From Candidatus Methylopumilus sp. (lineage in GTDB: Bacteria; Pseudomonadota; Gammaproteobacteria; Burkholderiales; Methylophilaceae): DNA of 64,000 nt. Of the stretch, positions 32,743 to 43,470 are shown one piece after another (within the stretch, counting starts at the first letter, position 1; every line of letters begins with the position of its first letter). The stretch is from NCBI GenBank assembly GCA_024640945.1, contig JAHEEA010000003.1:1-64000 (forward strand). Reading direction: 5' to 3'. Below the pieces are notes generated by a model. That model was not told the DNA's origin, searched no databases, and saw only the letters and a list, made by a program, of their open reading frames with translations. The position numbers and the translations under genes are program-made.

Positions 32743-33885
32743 TTACAAAAGAATAAGATTATCGCGATGAATCAATTCAGCTTCATCCACATAACCCAAA
32801 ATAGAAGCAATTTCGCTACTAGGCTGACGCAGAATCCTGGCGGTTTCTGCCGAGGAATAATTCACTAAACCACGCGCAATGGTCTGTCCTTGAGGATCTA
32901 AACATGCAACAACATCGCCACGCTCAAAACTACCTTCCACACCAATCACACCAACAGGCAATAAACTTTTGCCATCGGTACGCAATACTTTAACCGCACC
33001 AGCGTCTAAATGTAACTCGCCACTCACTCTAAGATGATCAGCCATCCATTGTTTTTTAGCGAGCATCTTGGCCTGTTCCGTACGCAAATGCGTGCCAACT
33101 GCCTCACCAGAGGCAAGCCTCACCAGCACGTTAGCCTCACGTCCCGAAGCAATCACCGTGTGGGCGCCACTTCTGGCTGCACGCTTAGCTGCCAGAATCT
33201 TGGTTAACATGCCGCCAGTACCTACATTACTGCCAGCTCCACCTGCCATTTGTTCTAGCGCTTCATCACCTGCGATAGCATGTTGGATAAATTGCGCATC
33301 AGGATTTTTACGTGGGTCTGCTGAATAAAGGCCTGATTGATCAGTCAAAATCACTAAAGCATCAGCCTCAATTAAATTGGCAACCAAAGAAGCCAAAGTG
33401 TCGTTATCACCAAAACGAATCTCATCTGTCACGACAGTATCATTTTCATTGATGATAGGAATCACACCCATCGCAAGCAAAGTTCTCAAAGTGCTACGCG
33501 CATTCAAATAACGCTTACGATCAGCCAAATCATCATGTGTGAGTAAAACTTGAGCAGTATGCAAACCGTGCTGACTAAAGCAACTCTCGTACATTTGTAC
33601 CAAGCCCATTTGCCCAACAGCTGCTGCCGCTTGCAACTCATTGACCGCGGTTGGGCGTTTTTTCCAACCTAAGCGCTGCATCCCCTCAGCTACGGCACCA
33701 CTAGAAACCAAGACTACCTGCCTGGCCTCCATGCCACCTCCTGGACGAACCAATTGCGCAATCTGGCCAGCCCAAGCAGCAATCGCAGCTTGATCTAAGC
33801 CTTCGCCATTATTAGTTACTAAGCTAGAACCTACCTTAATTACTAAACATTTAGCATCGGTCAATAATGAGGACTGATTAGTCAA
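32743..33885 (-). CDS. proB: Glutamate 5-kinase (with PUA domain)
   Basis: [38 protein letters not shown]-terminal PUA. Confidence 0.97.
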   Translation of the reverse strand: MTNQSSLLTDAKCLVIKVGSSLVTNNGEGLDQAAIAAWAGQIAQLVRPGGGMEARQVVLVSSGAVAEGMQRLGWKKRPTAVNELQAAAAVGQMGLVQMYESCFSQHGLHTAQVLLTHDDLADRKRYLNARSTLRTLLAMGVIPIINENDTVVTDEIRFGDNDTLASLVANLIEADALVILTDQSGLYSADPRKNPDAQFIQHAIAGDEALEQMAGGAGSNVGTGGMLTKILAAKRAARSGAHTVIASGREANVLVRLASGEAVGTHLRTEQAKMLAKKQWMADHLRVSGELHLDAGAVKVLRTDGKSLLPVGVIGVEGSFERGDVVACLDPQGQTIARGLVNYSSAETARILRQPSSEIASILGYVDEAELIHRDNLILL

Positions 33886-33894
33886 TTTAACCCT

Positions 33895-35037
<1,143 letters not shown>

Positions 35038-35142
35038 TTACCACACACATTCATATTAACCGTCTCGACCAAGCGCAATATCGATAAAAAATCTTAGTAT
35101 GATTCCAGTACGATAATACAGCTAGTTAGCCCGTTATAAAAC

Positions 35143-35172
35143 AAAAAAGCCCTACCAACAGATAGGGCTTTT
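35143..35172 (-). terminator. Intrinsic terminator of the rplU-rpmA operon
   Basis: Minus: AAAAGCCCTATC-TGTT-GGTAGGGCTTTTTT. Confidence 0.85.
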
Positions 35173-35189
35173 GGAATACCGAATCCAAA

Positions 35190-35447
35190 TTAAACTGGAA
35201 CGATATTAACCATTTTGCGGCGCAAAGCACCTTTTACTGCAAATGTTACTTTGCCATCAACTTTAGCGAATAAAGTATGGTCTTTACCCATGCCTACGTT
35301 CTCACCAGCATGCATACGTGTACCACGTTGACGAACAATAATACTGCCAGCTGAAACCACTTGCTCACCAAAGGCTTTTACGCCTAATCGTTGGGCTTGT
35401 GAGTCGCGACCGTTACGGGAACTCCCGCCTGCTTTCTTATGTGCCAT
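35190..35447 (-). CDS. rpmA: 50S ribosomal protein L27
   Basis: [24 protein letters not shown]. Confidence 0.98.
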   Translation of the reverse strand: MAHKKAGGSSRNGRDSQAQRLGVKAFGEQVVSAGSIIVRQRGTRMHAGENVGMGKDHTLFAKVDGKVTFAVKGALRRKMVNIVPV

Positions 35448-35457
35448 TTTTTACTCC

Positions 35458-35820
35458 TTATTCAGCTGCTTTAGCTTTAGTAGCTTTAGCTTTTGCTGGT
35501 TTTGTTGAAGCGCTACCGAAATCACCAATTTGGATTTCTGTATAGCTTTGACGATGACCTTGTGTCTTACGGTAGTGCTTACGACGACGGAATTTGAAAA
35601 TCATTACCTTGTCGCCACGGCCGTGTGATAACACTTTAGCTGTCACGCTTGCGCCAGCGATTAAAGGTGCACCAATAGTGACATTCTCACCGTCAGCCAT
35701 CACTAACACTTGATCGATAGTAACGTCGCTACCGACATCACCAACTAATTTTTCCACCTTAAGCCTTAAGCCAGGGGTTACGCGGTACTGTTTACCGCCA
35801 GTCTTGATGACTGCATACAT
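35458..35820 (-). CDS. rplU: 50S ribosomal protein L21
   Basis: [14 protein letters not shown] start; [16 protein letters not shown]; the ORF to 35925 runs through a promoter. Confidence 0.97.
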   Translation of the reverse strand: MYAVIKTGGKQYRVTPGLRLKVEKLVGDVGSDVTIDQVLVMADGENVTIGAPLIAGASVTAKVLSHGRGDKVMIFKFRRRKHYRKTQGHRQSYTEIQIGDFGSASTKPAKAKATKAKAAE

Positions 35821-35859
35821 GATTGAGCCTCGTTTGCTACGCATTAAAATCAATCGCGC

Positions 35860-35887
35860 ATTATACGTAAAATTCGGACTTAAGCAA
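35860..35887 (-). promoter_or_regulatory. Candidate sigma-70 promoter of rplU-rpmA
   Basis: Minus: TTGCTT-N16-TATAAT about 40 bp upstream of the rplU ATG. Confidence 0.65.
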
Positions 35888-36013
35888 ACACAATCTCCAA
35901 TTGAAATCAAAAAACTTACATCCAAAAACGTAGGGGTGGCTTTAATGGACGTAATTTAAAACACTGCGGGACTCTATGATAAAATTGCATCAAAATTTAT
36001 CTGGTCTATTTCC

Positions 36014-36982
36014 GTGTCATTAGCACTTATACAATCTAGCATTACTGAAGACATGCGCGCTGTTGACGCGGTTATTCGAAAATCATTGCACTCAGAGGTT
36101 GTACTCATCAACCAAGTCGCAGACTACATTATCAACAGTGGGGGCAAGCGCTTACGACCAGCTCTTGTTTTACTGTCTGCCGGCGTATTTGGGAAAATCG
36201 AAACGCGCCATCACAAATTAGCAGCTGTCGTTGAGTTCATCCACACCGCCACTTTACTACATGACGACGTCGTAGATGAGTCCGCATTACGTCGAGGTCG
36301 CGCAACTGCGAATACATTATTTGGCAATGCTGCCAGCGTCCTCGTAGGAGATTTCGTATATTCACGGGCCTTTCAAATGATGGTCGGTGTTCAGAATATG
36401 CGTGTCATGGATATTTTGGCAGAAGCCACCAACATTATCGCCGAGGGCGAAGTCCTGCAGCTCCTCAACATTAATGACGCGGATATTAGTGATGATGACT
36501 ATCTCCGTGTTATTCACTACAAAACGGCTAAATTATTTGAAGCTGCTACGCGTTTAGGCGCCGTTATTTGCCAAGCCTCTACCGAGGATGAAAACGCAAT
36601 GGCAGAATACGGCATGCGCTTAGGCACGGCATTTCAACTCATCGACGATGTGTTGGACTTGAGTGGTAATAGCGAAGATATTGGAAAAAGCCTGGGTGAT
36701 GACATTGCAGAAGGTAAACCAACACTACCTTTACTGTACGCAATGCGTCATGGCGATGCAAAGCAAAGCCAATTAATTCGGAATGCTATTGAACAAGGTG
36801 GCCTAGAAGATTTCTCAGCCATCATACAAGCTGTGGAACAAACCGGGGCTTTAGACTACGTTAGAAATATTGCCAAACAAGAGGCCGAACTAGCATGTAA
36901 GGCGATTCAACACTTACCTTCCACTCCTCAACTCCAAGCACTTATTCAACTTGCAGAGTTTTCGGTAAGCCGTACTTTTTAA
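36014..36982 (+). CDS. ispB: Octaprenyl/polyprenyl diphosphate synthase
   Basis: GGKRLRPALVLLSA; LLHDDVVDESALRRGRAT; FQLIDDVLDL. Confidence 0.95.
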   Translation: MSLALIQSSITEDMRAVDAVIRKSLHSEVVLINQVADYIINSGGKRLRPALVLLSAGVFGKIETRHHKLAAVVEFIHTATLLHDDVVDESALRRGRATANTLFGNAASVLVGDFVYSRAFQMMVGVQNMRVMDILAEATNIIAEGEVLQLLNINDADISDDDYLRVIHYKTAKLFEAATRLGAVICQASTEDENAMAEYGMRLGTAFQLIDDVLDLSGNSEDIGKSLGDDIAEGKPTLPLLYAMRHGDAKQSQLIRNAIEQGGLEDFSAIIQAVEQTGALDYVRNIAKQEAELACKAIQHLPSTPQLQALIQLAEFSVSRTF

Positions 36983-37329
36983 TTGAATGTAATTGGTTCG
37001 CCGTCTTCAGCGTTAAAGTAACTAAGCTGCGCCCAATCGTTCTTACCATTGGTGAGCGTACCATCAAATAGTGCCTGACCATCCACATCAACCACCGCGT
37101 AGCCACTGTGATAAAGCGTCACTTCTGCTTGCTTACGACCTAAACGCATTGCGTAAGTGAGGTAGTGCTCATTCTCCTCTTCATCGAGAAGCTCCCAGTC
37201 ATCATGACCTGTAAGCTGAGCCAGCCAGCCATTCAGATCTACTTCAACACGGCACACAATAGGCTTAGACCAAGCATTCAGCTGCTCATCTTCTAACAAG
37301 CTAGACTCAATTGAAGCTTCTGCGCTCAT
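36979..37329 (-). CDS. Conserved hypothetical protein
   Basis: 116-aa ORF, convergent with ispB, acidic, no recognised motif. Confidence 0.6.
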   Translation of the reverse strand: MSAEASIESSLLEDEQLNAWSKPIVCRVEVDLNGWLAQLTGHDDWELLDEEENEHYLTYAMRLGRKQAEVTLYHSGYAVVDVDGQALFDGTLTNGKNDWAQLSYFNAEDGEPITFN

Positions 37330-37567
37330 ATGTGAGACCTTTCAAAACGATTTATTCTTATTATATATTGGTGACTACTTTTTACATTTCAATAGAGCAA
37401 CATTTTTATCTTCTTGCTCACCCCTTCTTTCAGTGAGAATATGCTAAAACTTAACATCATGAATCAATAGAAATAAGATTATGTTCAAAATAAGCTCTGC
37501 GATTACTCACGCAATCCAAGTCAACATTAGCATATTGATCGAATTAGCAAGATTAGGATAACCAAGA

Positions 37568-38185
37568 TTGCTTGTTATTGGCTTAACTGGAGGAATAGGT
37601 AGCGGAAAAAGTGAAGTATCACGCTTATTTTCTGAGCTTGGCGTTCCCATCGTCGACGTAGATGTAATTAGTCACCAACTCACAGCCAAAGGTCAAAGTA
37701 CATTACAAGCAATTGCAAATCAATTCGGCACCATCGTTTTGAATAAAGATGGCAGTTTAAATCGGGAGCGTTTAAGAGAAATCGTATTTAACAACACTGA
37801 GGCACGATATGCACTAGAGGCTATTATGCATCCGGCCATTTATGAAGAGGCGATGATAGAACTCAACAGAAATAAAGCCATTCCCTATCAGATCTTAGTA
37901 GTTCCTTTGCTATTTGAAAGCACTCGTTATCAAAAATTGATTAATCATTCGCTAGTGATTGATTGTGATAGTGCTACTCAAATTGATCGCGCAAGTAAAA
38001 GAGATGGTTCAAGTAAATCTCAAATTGAGAAAATCATTGCAGCACAAATTCCTAGAGAAACTCGCAATCAACTTGCTGACGATATTATTCCTAACAATGG
38101 GTCGCTGGATGATCTTAAAGAAAAAGTAATCCAACTGAATGATAAATATAGAAATACTTGCGCTGTTACCCAATCGACCTCATAA
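37568..38185 (+). CDS. coaE: Dephospho-CoA kinase (TTG start)
   Basis: VIGLTGGIGSGKSEVSRLFSELGVPIVDVDVISHQL. Confidence 0.96.
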   Translation: MLVIGLTGGIGSGKSEVSRLFSELGVPIVDVDVISHQLTAKGQSTLQAIANQFGTIVLNKDGSLNRERLREIVFNNTEARYALEAIMHPAIYEEAMIELNRNKAIPYQILVVPLLFESTRYQKLINHSLVIDCDSATQIDRASKRDGSSKSQIEKIIAAQIPRETRNQLADDIIPNNGSLDDLKEKVIQLNDKYRNTCAVTQSTS

Positions 38186-38235
38186 TCCATTTCAATCATA
38201 AGGTTTAATGAAAAAAGACTTAAAGAAATAAGACG

Positions 38236-38994
38236 GTGCCAACTTACGAGTTTCCCTTTAACGAACGCATTCGGACGCTTCTGCGCCTAGAGGATCTATT
38301 TTCTAAAGTTCTGTTGAATATTGAATCGAAACAGGCAGCTAATCACCACAATGCCATCATTTCTTTCTTTCAAATTCTTGATTTAATTGACCGTTCAGAC
38401 CTTAAGTCAGACCTAGTACAAGAGCTAGATCGCCAGAAGGCAATCCTCACCCACCTATCAGACAATCCAAACATTGATTTATCAGTCTTGGAGCCGATTC
38501 TAGACAATATCAATGCGGTCAGCACCGAACTTAAAAATGCTCCCAACAAACCGGGCCAACGATTACGTGAAAACGAATGGCTAATGACCATTAAGCAACG
38601 CGCAGTAATTCCCGGTGGCTTATGTGAATTTGATTTACCTTCGTATCATTACTGGCTAGAACAATCAGCAGAACAACGCCAACACGACCTTAAAGCTTGG
38701 ATGGCGAATATTATTCCTATATACGATGCTTTAAAAATCATTCTTAACATTATTCGAGGTAGCGGTAAAAAAACTCAGATCACTGCCAATAGAGGCGCTT
38801 ATCAGCAAATGCTGGGTGGTGCTAAAACAGCACAAATGCTCAGCATACAAGTGGATGATACTCTCACTTGCTACCCTGAAATAAGTGCAAATAAATATGC
38901 GATCAACATTAGATTTATTTCAATGAGCCAATCAAAGAAACCGCAACCCTCAGAAATTGATGTTCCATTTAATTTAACTCTCGGCAACTTATAA
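38236..38994 (+). CDS. zapD: Cell division protein ZapD (GTG start)
   Basis: [38 protein letters not shown]. Confidence 0.95.
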   Translation: MPTYEFPFNERIRTLLRLEDLFSKVLLNIESKQAANHHNAIISFFQILDLIDRSDLKSDLVQELDRQKAILTHLSDNPNIDLSVLEPILDNINAVSTELKNAPNKPGQRLRENEWLMTIKQRAVIPGGLCEFDLPSYHYWLEQSAEQRQHDLKAWMANIIPIYDALKIILNIIRGSGKKTQITANRGAYQQMLGGAKTAQMLSIQVDDTLTCYPEISANKYAINIRFISMSQSKKPQPSEIDVPFNLTLGNL

Positions 38995-38999
38995 GCATC

Positions 39000-39203
39000 A
39001 TGCAGTCATCGAGCCCCAAAAAGCGTATTGTCACCTGCCCGCAATGCGGCGGTGAATCCGAATTTAGCCCTGACAACAAATACAGACCGTTTTGTTCAGA
39101 GCGTTGCAAACTAATTGACTTGGGCGCTTGGGCCAATGAAGGTTATCGCATTCCAACCCCGATCACGCCTGAAGATTTAGAAAACGAAGAGTTTAATCAT
39201 TAA
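39000..39203 (+). CDS. yacG: DNA gyrase inhibitor YacG (Zn-binding)
   Basis: [34 protein letters not shown]. Confidence 0.95.
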   Translation: MQSSSPKKRIVTCPQCGGESEFSPDNKYRPFCSERCKLIDLGAWANEGYRIPTPITPEDLENEEFNH

Positions 39204-39210
39204 GCTAAGA

Positions 39211-39678
39211 ATGAAAACGACGTCCCTACTTAAGAAAATTGGTTTGCCTTTACTAAGCGCTATGTTCATAGCATCCATCCTAATCTCGGCTTGTAGCAAG
39301 CAAGATTCTATCGAAATCAAAAATCAATGGGTTCGAGCAAGCAATGATGGGCAGGATGTAAGCGCAGCTTATATGACGATTGTAAGCAACGAAGATACTA
39401 ACTTAATTGCGATTGATAGCGATGTTGCAGATGTAATCGAAATACACAGCATGAGCATGGAAAACGGTGTGATGAAAATGCGTATGCTTGATACGCTTGA
39501 TTTGATAGCAGGCAAACCCACCGAACTCAGCCCTGGTGGATTTCATCTAATGCTTTTTGATTTAAAGAAACCTCTAAACGCAGGTAATGAGGCGCATTTC
39601 ACATTGCACTTCAGAAACAAAGCTGGACAAGAAAAAACAATCTCTGTCACTAGCGCAATTAAAGCTGAAGCTCCTTAA
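39211..39678 (+). CDS. PCu(A)C-type periplasmic copper chaperone
   Basis: NQWVRASNDGQDVSAAYMTI; VIEIHSMSMENGVMKMRMLD; PGGFHLMLFDLKKPL (H-x10-M-type Cu site). Confidence 0.9.
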   Translation: MKTTSLLKKIGLPLLSAMFIASILISACSKQDSIEIKNQWVRASNDGQDVSAAYMTIVSNEDTNLIAIDSDVADVIEIHSMSMENGVMKMRMLDTLDLIAGKPTELSPGGFHLMLFDLKKPLNAGNEAHFTLHFRNKAGQEKTISVTSAIKAEAP

Positions 39679-40100
39679 TTCTTAGCGTCAACTTTAAACG
39701 GAATTTGGTAACGCATCGTTTCTAGTTGGGTTTTTATTTCAAGCTCTACCACCCAATCACTTCGACCTTGCACACATACGGGCAAAGTTACTTCAGCAAA
39801 CCACAAATCTGAATCAGCTTGCTTAAGCAAATGATAACGATTAAGCCCCATTTCCATTCTTTCCATTGCAAAACTAACATAGACTTGCCTGGCATTTACT
39901 GTTTCCAACTGCAATCTAATCGGTTTCATTACCTGTGGTGAGTTAAGAAACTTTAGCTTAAATAAGTCATTACCACATCCACTCACAATATCGGTACAAA
40001 CCAACTTTTGCGCCACAGATTCAGTTCGCTTAACCCATATAACAATACTAGCTAGCGTAAAAATACACACAACCGAAATGATTTTGTAATAACGACTCAT
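39675..40100 (-). CDS. Hypothetical membrane-anchored protein with Cys pair and Met-rich segment
   Basis: N-terminal TM; CTDIVSGCG; MERMEMGLNRY; convergent 4-bp overlap with the PCuAC gene. Confidence 0.6.
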   Translation of the reverse strand: MSRYYKIISVVCIFTLASIVIWVKRTESVAQKLVCTDIVSGCGNDLFKLKFLNSPQVMKPIRLQLETVNARQVYVSFAMERMEMGLNRYHLLKQADSDLWFAEVTLPVCVQGRSDWVVELEIKTQLETMRYQIPFKVDAKN

Positions 40101-40103
40101 TCA

Positions 40104-41039
40104 TTAATTCCAAATTTCTCTAAGCATTGCAACACCATGAGCCCCTGCACGCCAGGCTTGATTTAAATGGGAAGGCTTCATACCGCCCAGCGCATAAACT
40201 GGCAAAGGGTAATCCTCGATCAATGTACTAAAAGCTTCCCAACCCATCGCTGAGTCTTGCGGATGACTTTTAGTTGGCAAGACTGGTGAAAGCACAACAA
40301 AATCTAAACCCAGTTTTGCCGCATGTCTCAATTCAGACACTTGATGGCAAGACGCACTAACCAGAAGATTAGGCGGTTTTTGATCTAAAGCCATCAATCT
40401 ATCACTCGATAAATGAATTCCATCAACGCCCATAGACTGAACTTGATCCAATGGGGCATTCACCAGAACTTTGGCTTGATAAGGAACCGTTAATGCAAGA
40501 ACGCGTTGCGTGAAACCAGCCAATTCAACTTCATTCAGATCCTTCTCCCTGATCTGAATGAGACGCAAACCAGCCTTAAGTCGCTCATGCAATCTCGCAA
40601 AAAACACTTCCTCACCTAATTCATGTTGATTAGTAATCGCGTAAACATCAGGCAATTTAAGCGCATCTAAAATAGGAGTATTTGCAGGTAAGGTTGGTGA
40701 AACCGTCACCGCATGTGGATTCTGCCAACTCAGGACCTGTCCTTCTTTACCTTCAGGACTACCTTGCCATCGCCTTACAATAAAAAAATGTAGTTTGACT
40801 GTTTTTTCTGGGTAATCAAATGTACGCGTAAGCCAAGGATAAGCTTCTAAAACTTGAACACCTAGCTCCTCATCTATTTCACGCACCAATGCTTGAAAGG
40901 AAGTTTCACCATCTTCAATTTTGCCCCCTGGAAACTCCCACCAGCCTGCCCAACCTTTGCCTTCTGGGCGACTTGCTAACAAAACCATGCCATCTTCTCT
41001 GAGCAATACTGCTGCAGCAACATTCACGACTTTTGGCAT
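40104..41039 (-). CDS. Nudix hydrolase / thiamine-phosphate-synthase-like fusion protein
   Basis: Nudix box GWWEFPGGKIEDGETSFQALVREIDEELG followed by a ThiE-like TIM barrel; known MutT-ThiE-type architecture. Confidence 0.88.
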   Translation of the reverse strand: MPKVVNVAAAVLLREDGMVLLASRPEGKGWAGWWEFPGGKIEDGETSFQALVREIDEELGVQVLEAYPWLTRTFDYPEKTVKLHFFIVRRWQGSPEGKEGQVLSWQNPHAVTVSPTLPANTPILDALKLPDVYAITNQHELGEEVFFARLHERLKAGLRLIQIREKDLNEVELAGFTQRVLALTVPYQAKVLVNAPLDQVQSMGVDGIHLSSDRLMALDQKPPNLLVSASCHQVSELRHAAKLGLDFVVLSPVLPTKSHPQDSAMGWEAFSTLIEDYPLPVYALGGMKPSHLNQAWRAGAHGVAMLREIWN

Positions 41040-41911
41040 TATTTTGAAGCGTCTTTTAAAGCAGAACGGCCAACATAGTCACGTGCAAACTGATAAGCGA
41101 CACGACCACTTCTAGCACCTCGAGTAAGTGAGAATAGTAATGCAGCCTGCTTAATCTCCGCAGTCATCTCAGAAATTCCAAAATGCATCAGCCAATATTG
41201 TGCCACTTTCAAATATTCGTCTTGATCAAATGCATAAAAAGAAAGCCAAAGTCCAAATCGCTCAGACAACGAAACTTTCTCTTCCGTAGTATCTCCTGGA
41301 CGAATTTCCTCACCAACATATTGAGTTTGCAAATTTTCAGCCATAAATTCAGGCATTAAATGACGTCGATTAGAAGTTGCATAAACCACGACATTATCTG
41401 AGGTCGATGAAATTGAACCATCAAGCACCACTTTAAGTGACTTATATCCAGGTTCAGTAGCCTCAAAAGACAAGTCATCGCAGAATACAATAAAGCATTC
41501 AGGTCGATTTCTCAGTATTTCAACAATTTCCGGCAAGTCGACCAAGTCTTCTTTTTCGACTTCAACCAAACGTAAACCATCTTTTGAAAACTCGCTCAAT
41601 AGCGCTTTCACTAAAGTTGATTTTCCTGTGCCACGAGCACCGGTCAGCAAAACATTATTCGCTGGGAAGCCATTTACAAACTGTGCTGTATTGCGAACAA
41701 TTTCGCTTTTTTGTTCATCAACATTACAAATCACATCCAATACGATGTGATGGGGATGGTCGACCGCTCTCAAATAACCACGGCCTTGTTTAACTTGCCA
41801 GCGCCAAGCTAAAGCATTCCAGTCAATGTCGGTGGCTACGGGGGGAAGAACCGCCTCCAGTCTTGCAATCAGCGACTCTGCTTTTTGAATGAGCGATTCA
41901 AAATCAGCCAT
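41039..41911 (-). CDS. DUF815 family ATP-binding protein
   Basis: LLTGARGTGKSTLVKALLSEF Walker A, FIVFCDDLSFE Walker B, typical yacG-argJ neighbourhood. Confidence 0.92.
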   Translation of the reverse strand: MADFESLIQKAESLIARLEAVLPPVATDIDWNALAWRWQVKQGRGYLRAVDHPHHIVLDVICNVDEQKSEIVRNTAQFVNGFPANNVLLTGARGTGKSTLVKALLSEFSKDGLRLVEVEKEDLVDLPEIVEILRNRPECFIVFCDDLSFEATEPGYKSLKVVLDGSISSTSDNVVVYATSNRRHLMPEFMAENLQTQYVGEEIRPGDTTEEKVSLSERFGLWLSFYAFDQDEYLKVAQYWLMHFGISEMTAEIKQAALLFSLTRGARSGRVAYQFARDYVGRSALKDASK

Positions 41912-41913
41912 GA

Positions 41914-43152
41914 CTAAGAACGATAATCCGCATTAATTTTGACATAATCATAAGAAAAGTCACACGTCCAAACCATAGCATTAGCCAGGCCACGATTTAA
42001 AACGACACGCACCAAAATCTCAGGCTCAGCCATCACAGCAGCACCCTGGGCTTCTTCATAAGCCTGCGCGCGACCACCATGCTCAGCTACTAAAACATCG
42101 CCCAAATACAACTGCATATTGTTTACATCCAATCGATCCAGCCCTGCATACCCAATCGCTGCAAGAATTCGCCCTAAATTAGGATCTGATGCAAAAAACG
42201 CTGTTTTAATTAGTGGGGAATGTGCAATGGCATAGGCCACTTGACGGCATTCTTCAACATCACGACCGGCCTCAACTTTAATCGTCATAAATTTAGTTGC
42301 GCCTTCGCCATCACGAACAATCGCTTGAGCCAATAGCGTTGCAACTTCTGTCATCGCATCGCGCAAACTCTCATATGCTGCTGTATCAGCCTGAATCTCA
42401 GAAATACCAGACTGCCCTGTTGCCATGAGAATTAAAGAGTCATTAGTTGAAGTATCACCATCAACGGTAATGCAATTGAAGGAGCGATTAACCGCATAAT
42501 CAATCAACTTTTCAAGTGCAGCTTGGCTAATTGCTGCATCTGTGGCGACATAACCCAACATGGTTGCCATGTTAGGATGAATCATCCCTGAGCCTTTAGA
42601 AATGCCAGTGATTGTGACCGTTTTACCATCTATGACAATCTGCTTAGAATATCCTTTGGATACAATATCAGTGGTCATAATCGCTTCGGCGGCGTTCAAC
42701 CAATTATCGGATTTAAGATTGCTAAGGCAATCAGGTAAACCAGCAACAACACGATCAACTGGCAAAGGCTCCAAAATCACACCTGTTGAAAACGGCAAAA
42801 TTTGATTAGCTTTGACCTCAACACCTTGACTCAACAACTGAGCTAAAGCTTGGCATGTCTTTTCAGCATCAAGCATCCCCTGCTCACCTGTACCAGCGTT
42901 TGCATTACCTGTGTTAACAACTAAAGCACGGATTTCAGCGCCTGCTGCCAAATGCTTTTTACATAAAGTTACAGGGGCTGCACAAAATTGGTTTTTGGTA
43001 AAAACACCAGCGACCCGAGTTCCTTCACTCAACTTAATCACCAACACATCTTTACGATTTGGCTTACGAATATTGGCTTCTGCAAAACCTAATTCAACTC
43101 CTTTAACAGGCAATAAAGTATGCGCTTGCGGGGCAGAAAGATTAACTGGCAT
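41914..43152 (-). CDS. argJ: Glutamate N-acetyltransferase / amino-acid acetyltransferase ArgJ
   Basis: [17 protein letters not shown] autocleavage region; [11 protein letters not shown]. Confidence 0.97.
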   Translation of the reverse strand: MPVNLSAPQAHTLLPVKGVELGFAEANIRKPNRKDVLVIKLSEGTRVAGVFTKNQFCAAPVTLCKKHLAAGAEIRALVVNTGNANAGTGEQGMLDAEKTCQALAQLLSQGVEVKANQILPFSTGVILEPLPVDRVVAGLPDCLSNLKSDNWLNAAEAIMTTDIVSKGYSKQIVIDGKTVTITGISKGSGMIHPNMATMLGYVATDAAISQAALEKLIDYAVNRSFNCITVDGDTSTNDSLILMATGQSGISEIQADTAAYESLRDAMTEVATLLAQAIVRDGEGATKFMTIKVEAGRDVEECRQVAYAIAHSPLIKTAFFASDPNLGRILAAIGYAGLDRLDVNNMQLYLGDVLVAEHGGRAQAYEEAQGAAVMAEPEILVRVVLNRGLANAMVWTCDFSYDYVKINADYRS

Positions 43153-43233
43153 AAGAATTTCTCAGGGGGTTATATCAATAGTTTAATTTTAACTGATAGC
43201 GCTGACTTGTATAAGACGAGAAGGAATATTGAG

Positions 43234-43264
43234 GCAAAAAAAAGCGGCATATTCTGCCGCTTCT
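43234..43264 (-). terminator. Intrinsic terminator of secA-DUF1289
   Basis: Minus: GAAGCGGCA-GAATA-TGCCGCTTTTTTT. Confidence 0.85.
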
Positions 43265-43265
43265 A

Positions 43266-43460
43266 CTAGAACTGAGTGTGATCAGCCATACGTTGATCTA
43301 AAGCAGAGGAAACTTGATCTCGCTCCGCATCGCTCATATTCCACCACTCTCGGATTTCATCAATCGTGCGGTAACAACCTTGACATAAGCCAGACGTGTC
43401 GCTGATTGTACAAACCCCAATACAAGGTGAAGAAATATTTTCAATACTTGTTTCTGACAT
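43266..43460 (-). CDS. DUF1289 family protein
   Basis: SPCIGVCTISDTSGLCQGCYRTIDEIREWWNMSDAER; start at MSETS downstream of the secA stop. Confidence 0.9.
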   Translation of the reverse strand: MSETSIENISSPCIGVCTISDTSGLCQGCYRTIDEIREWWNMSDAERDQVSSALDQRMADHTQF

Positions 43461-43470
43461 ATCAAACCTC

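Noticed and set aside
35821-35925. Extended N-terminus of rplU ORF
   Set aside because: Contains a TTGCTT-N16-TATAAT promoter; canonical L21 starts at [12 protein letters not shown].
37481-37561. 26-aa ORF MFKISSAITHAIQVNISILIELARLG upstream of coaE as a functional peptide or pilin remnant
   Set aside because: Too short, no Shine-Dalgarno, no recognisable similarity; mentioned only within the synteny-gap finding.
40104-41039. Nudix-ThiE fusion as a novel architecture
   Set aside because: This two-domain arrangement is already known in proteobacteria; not novel.
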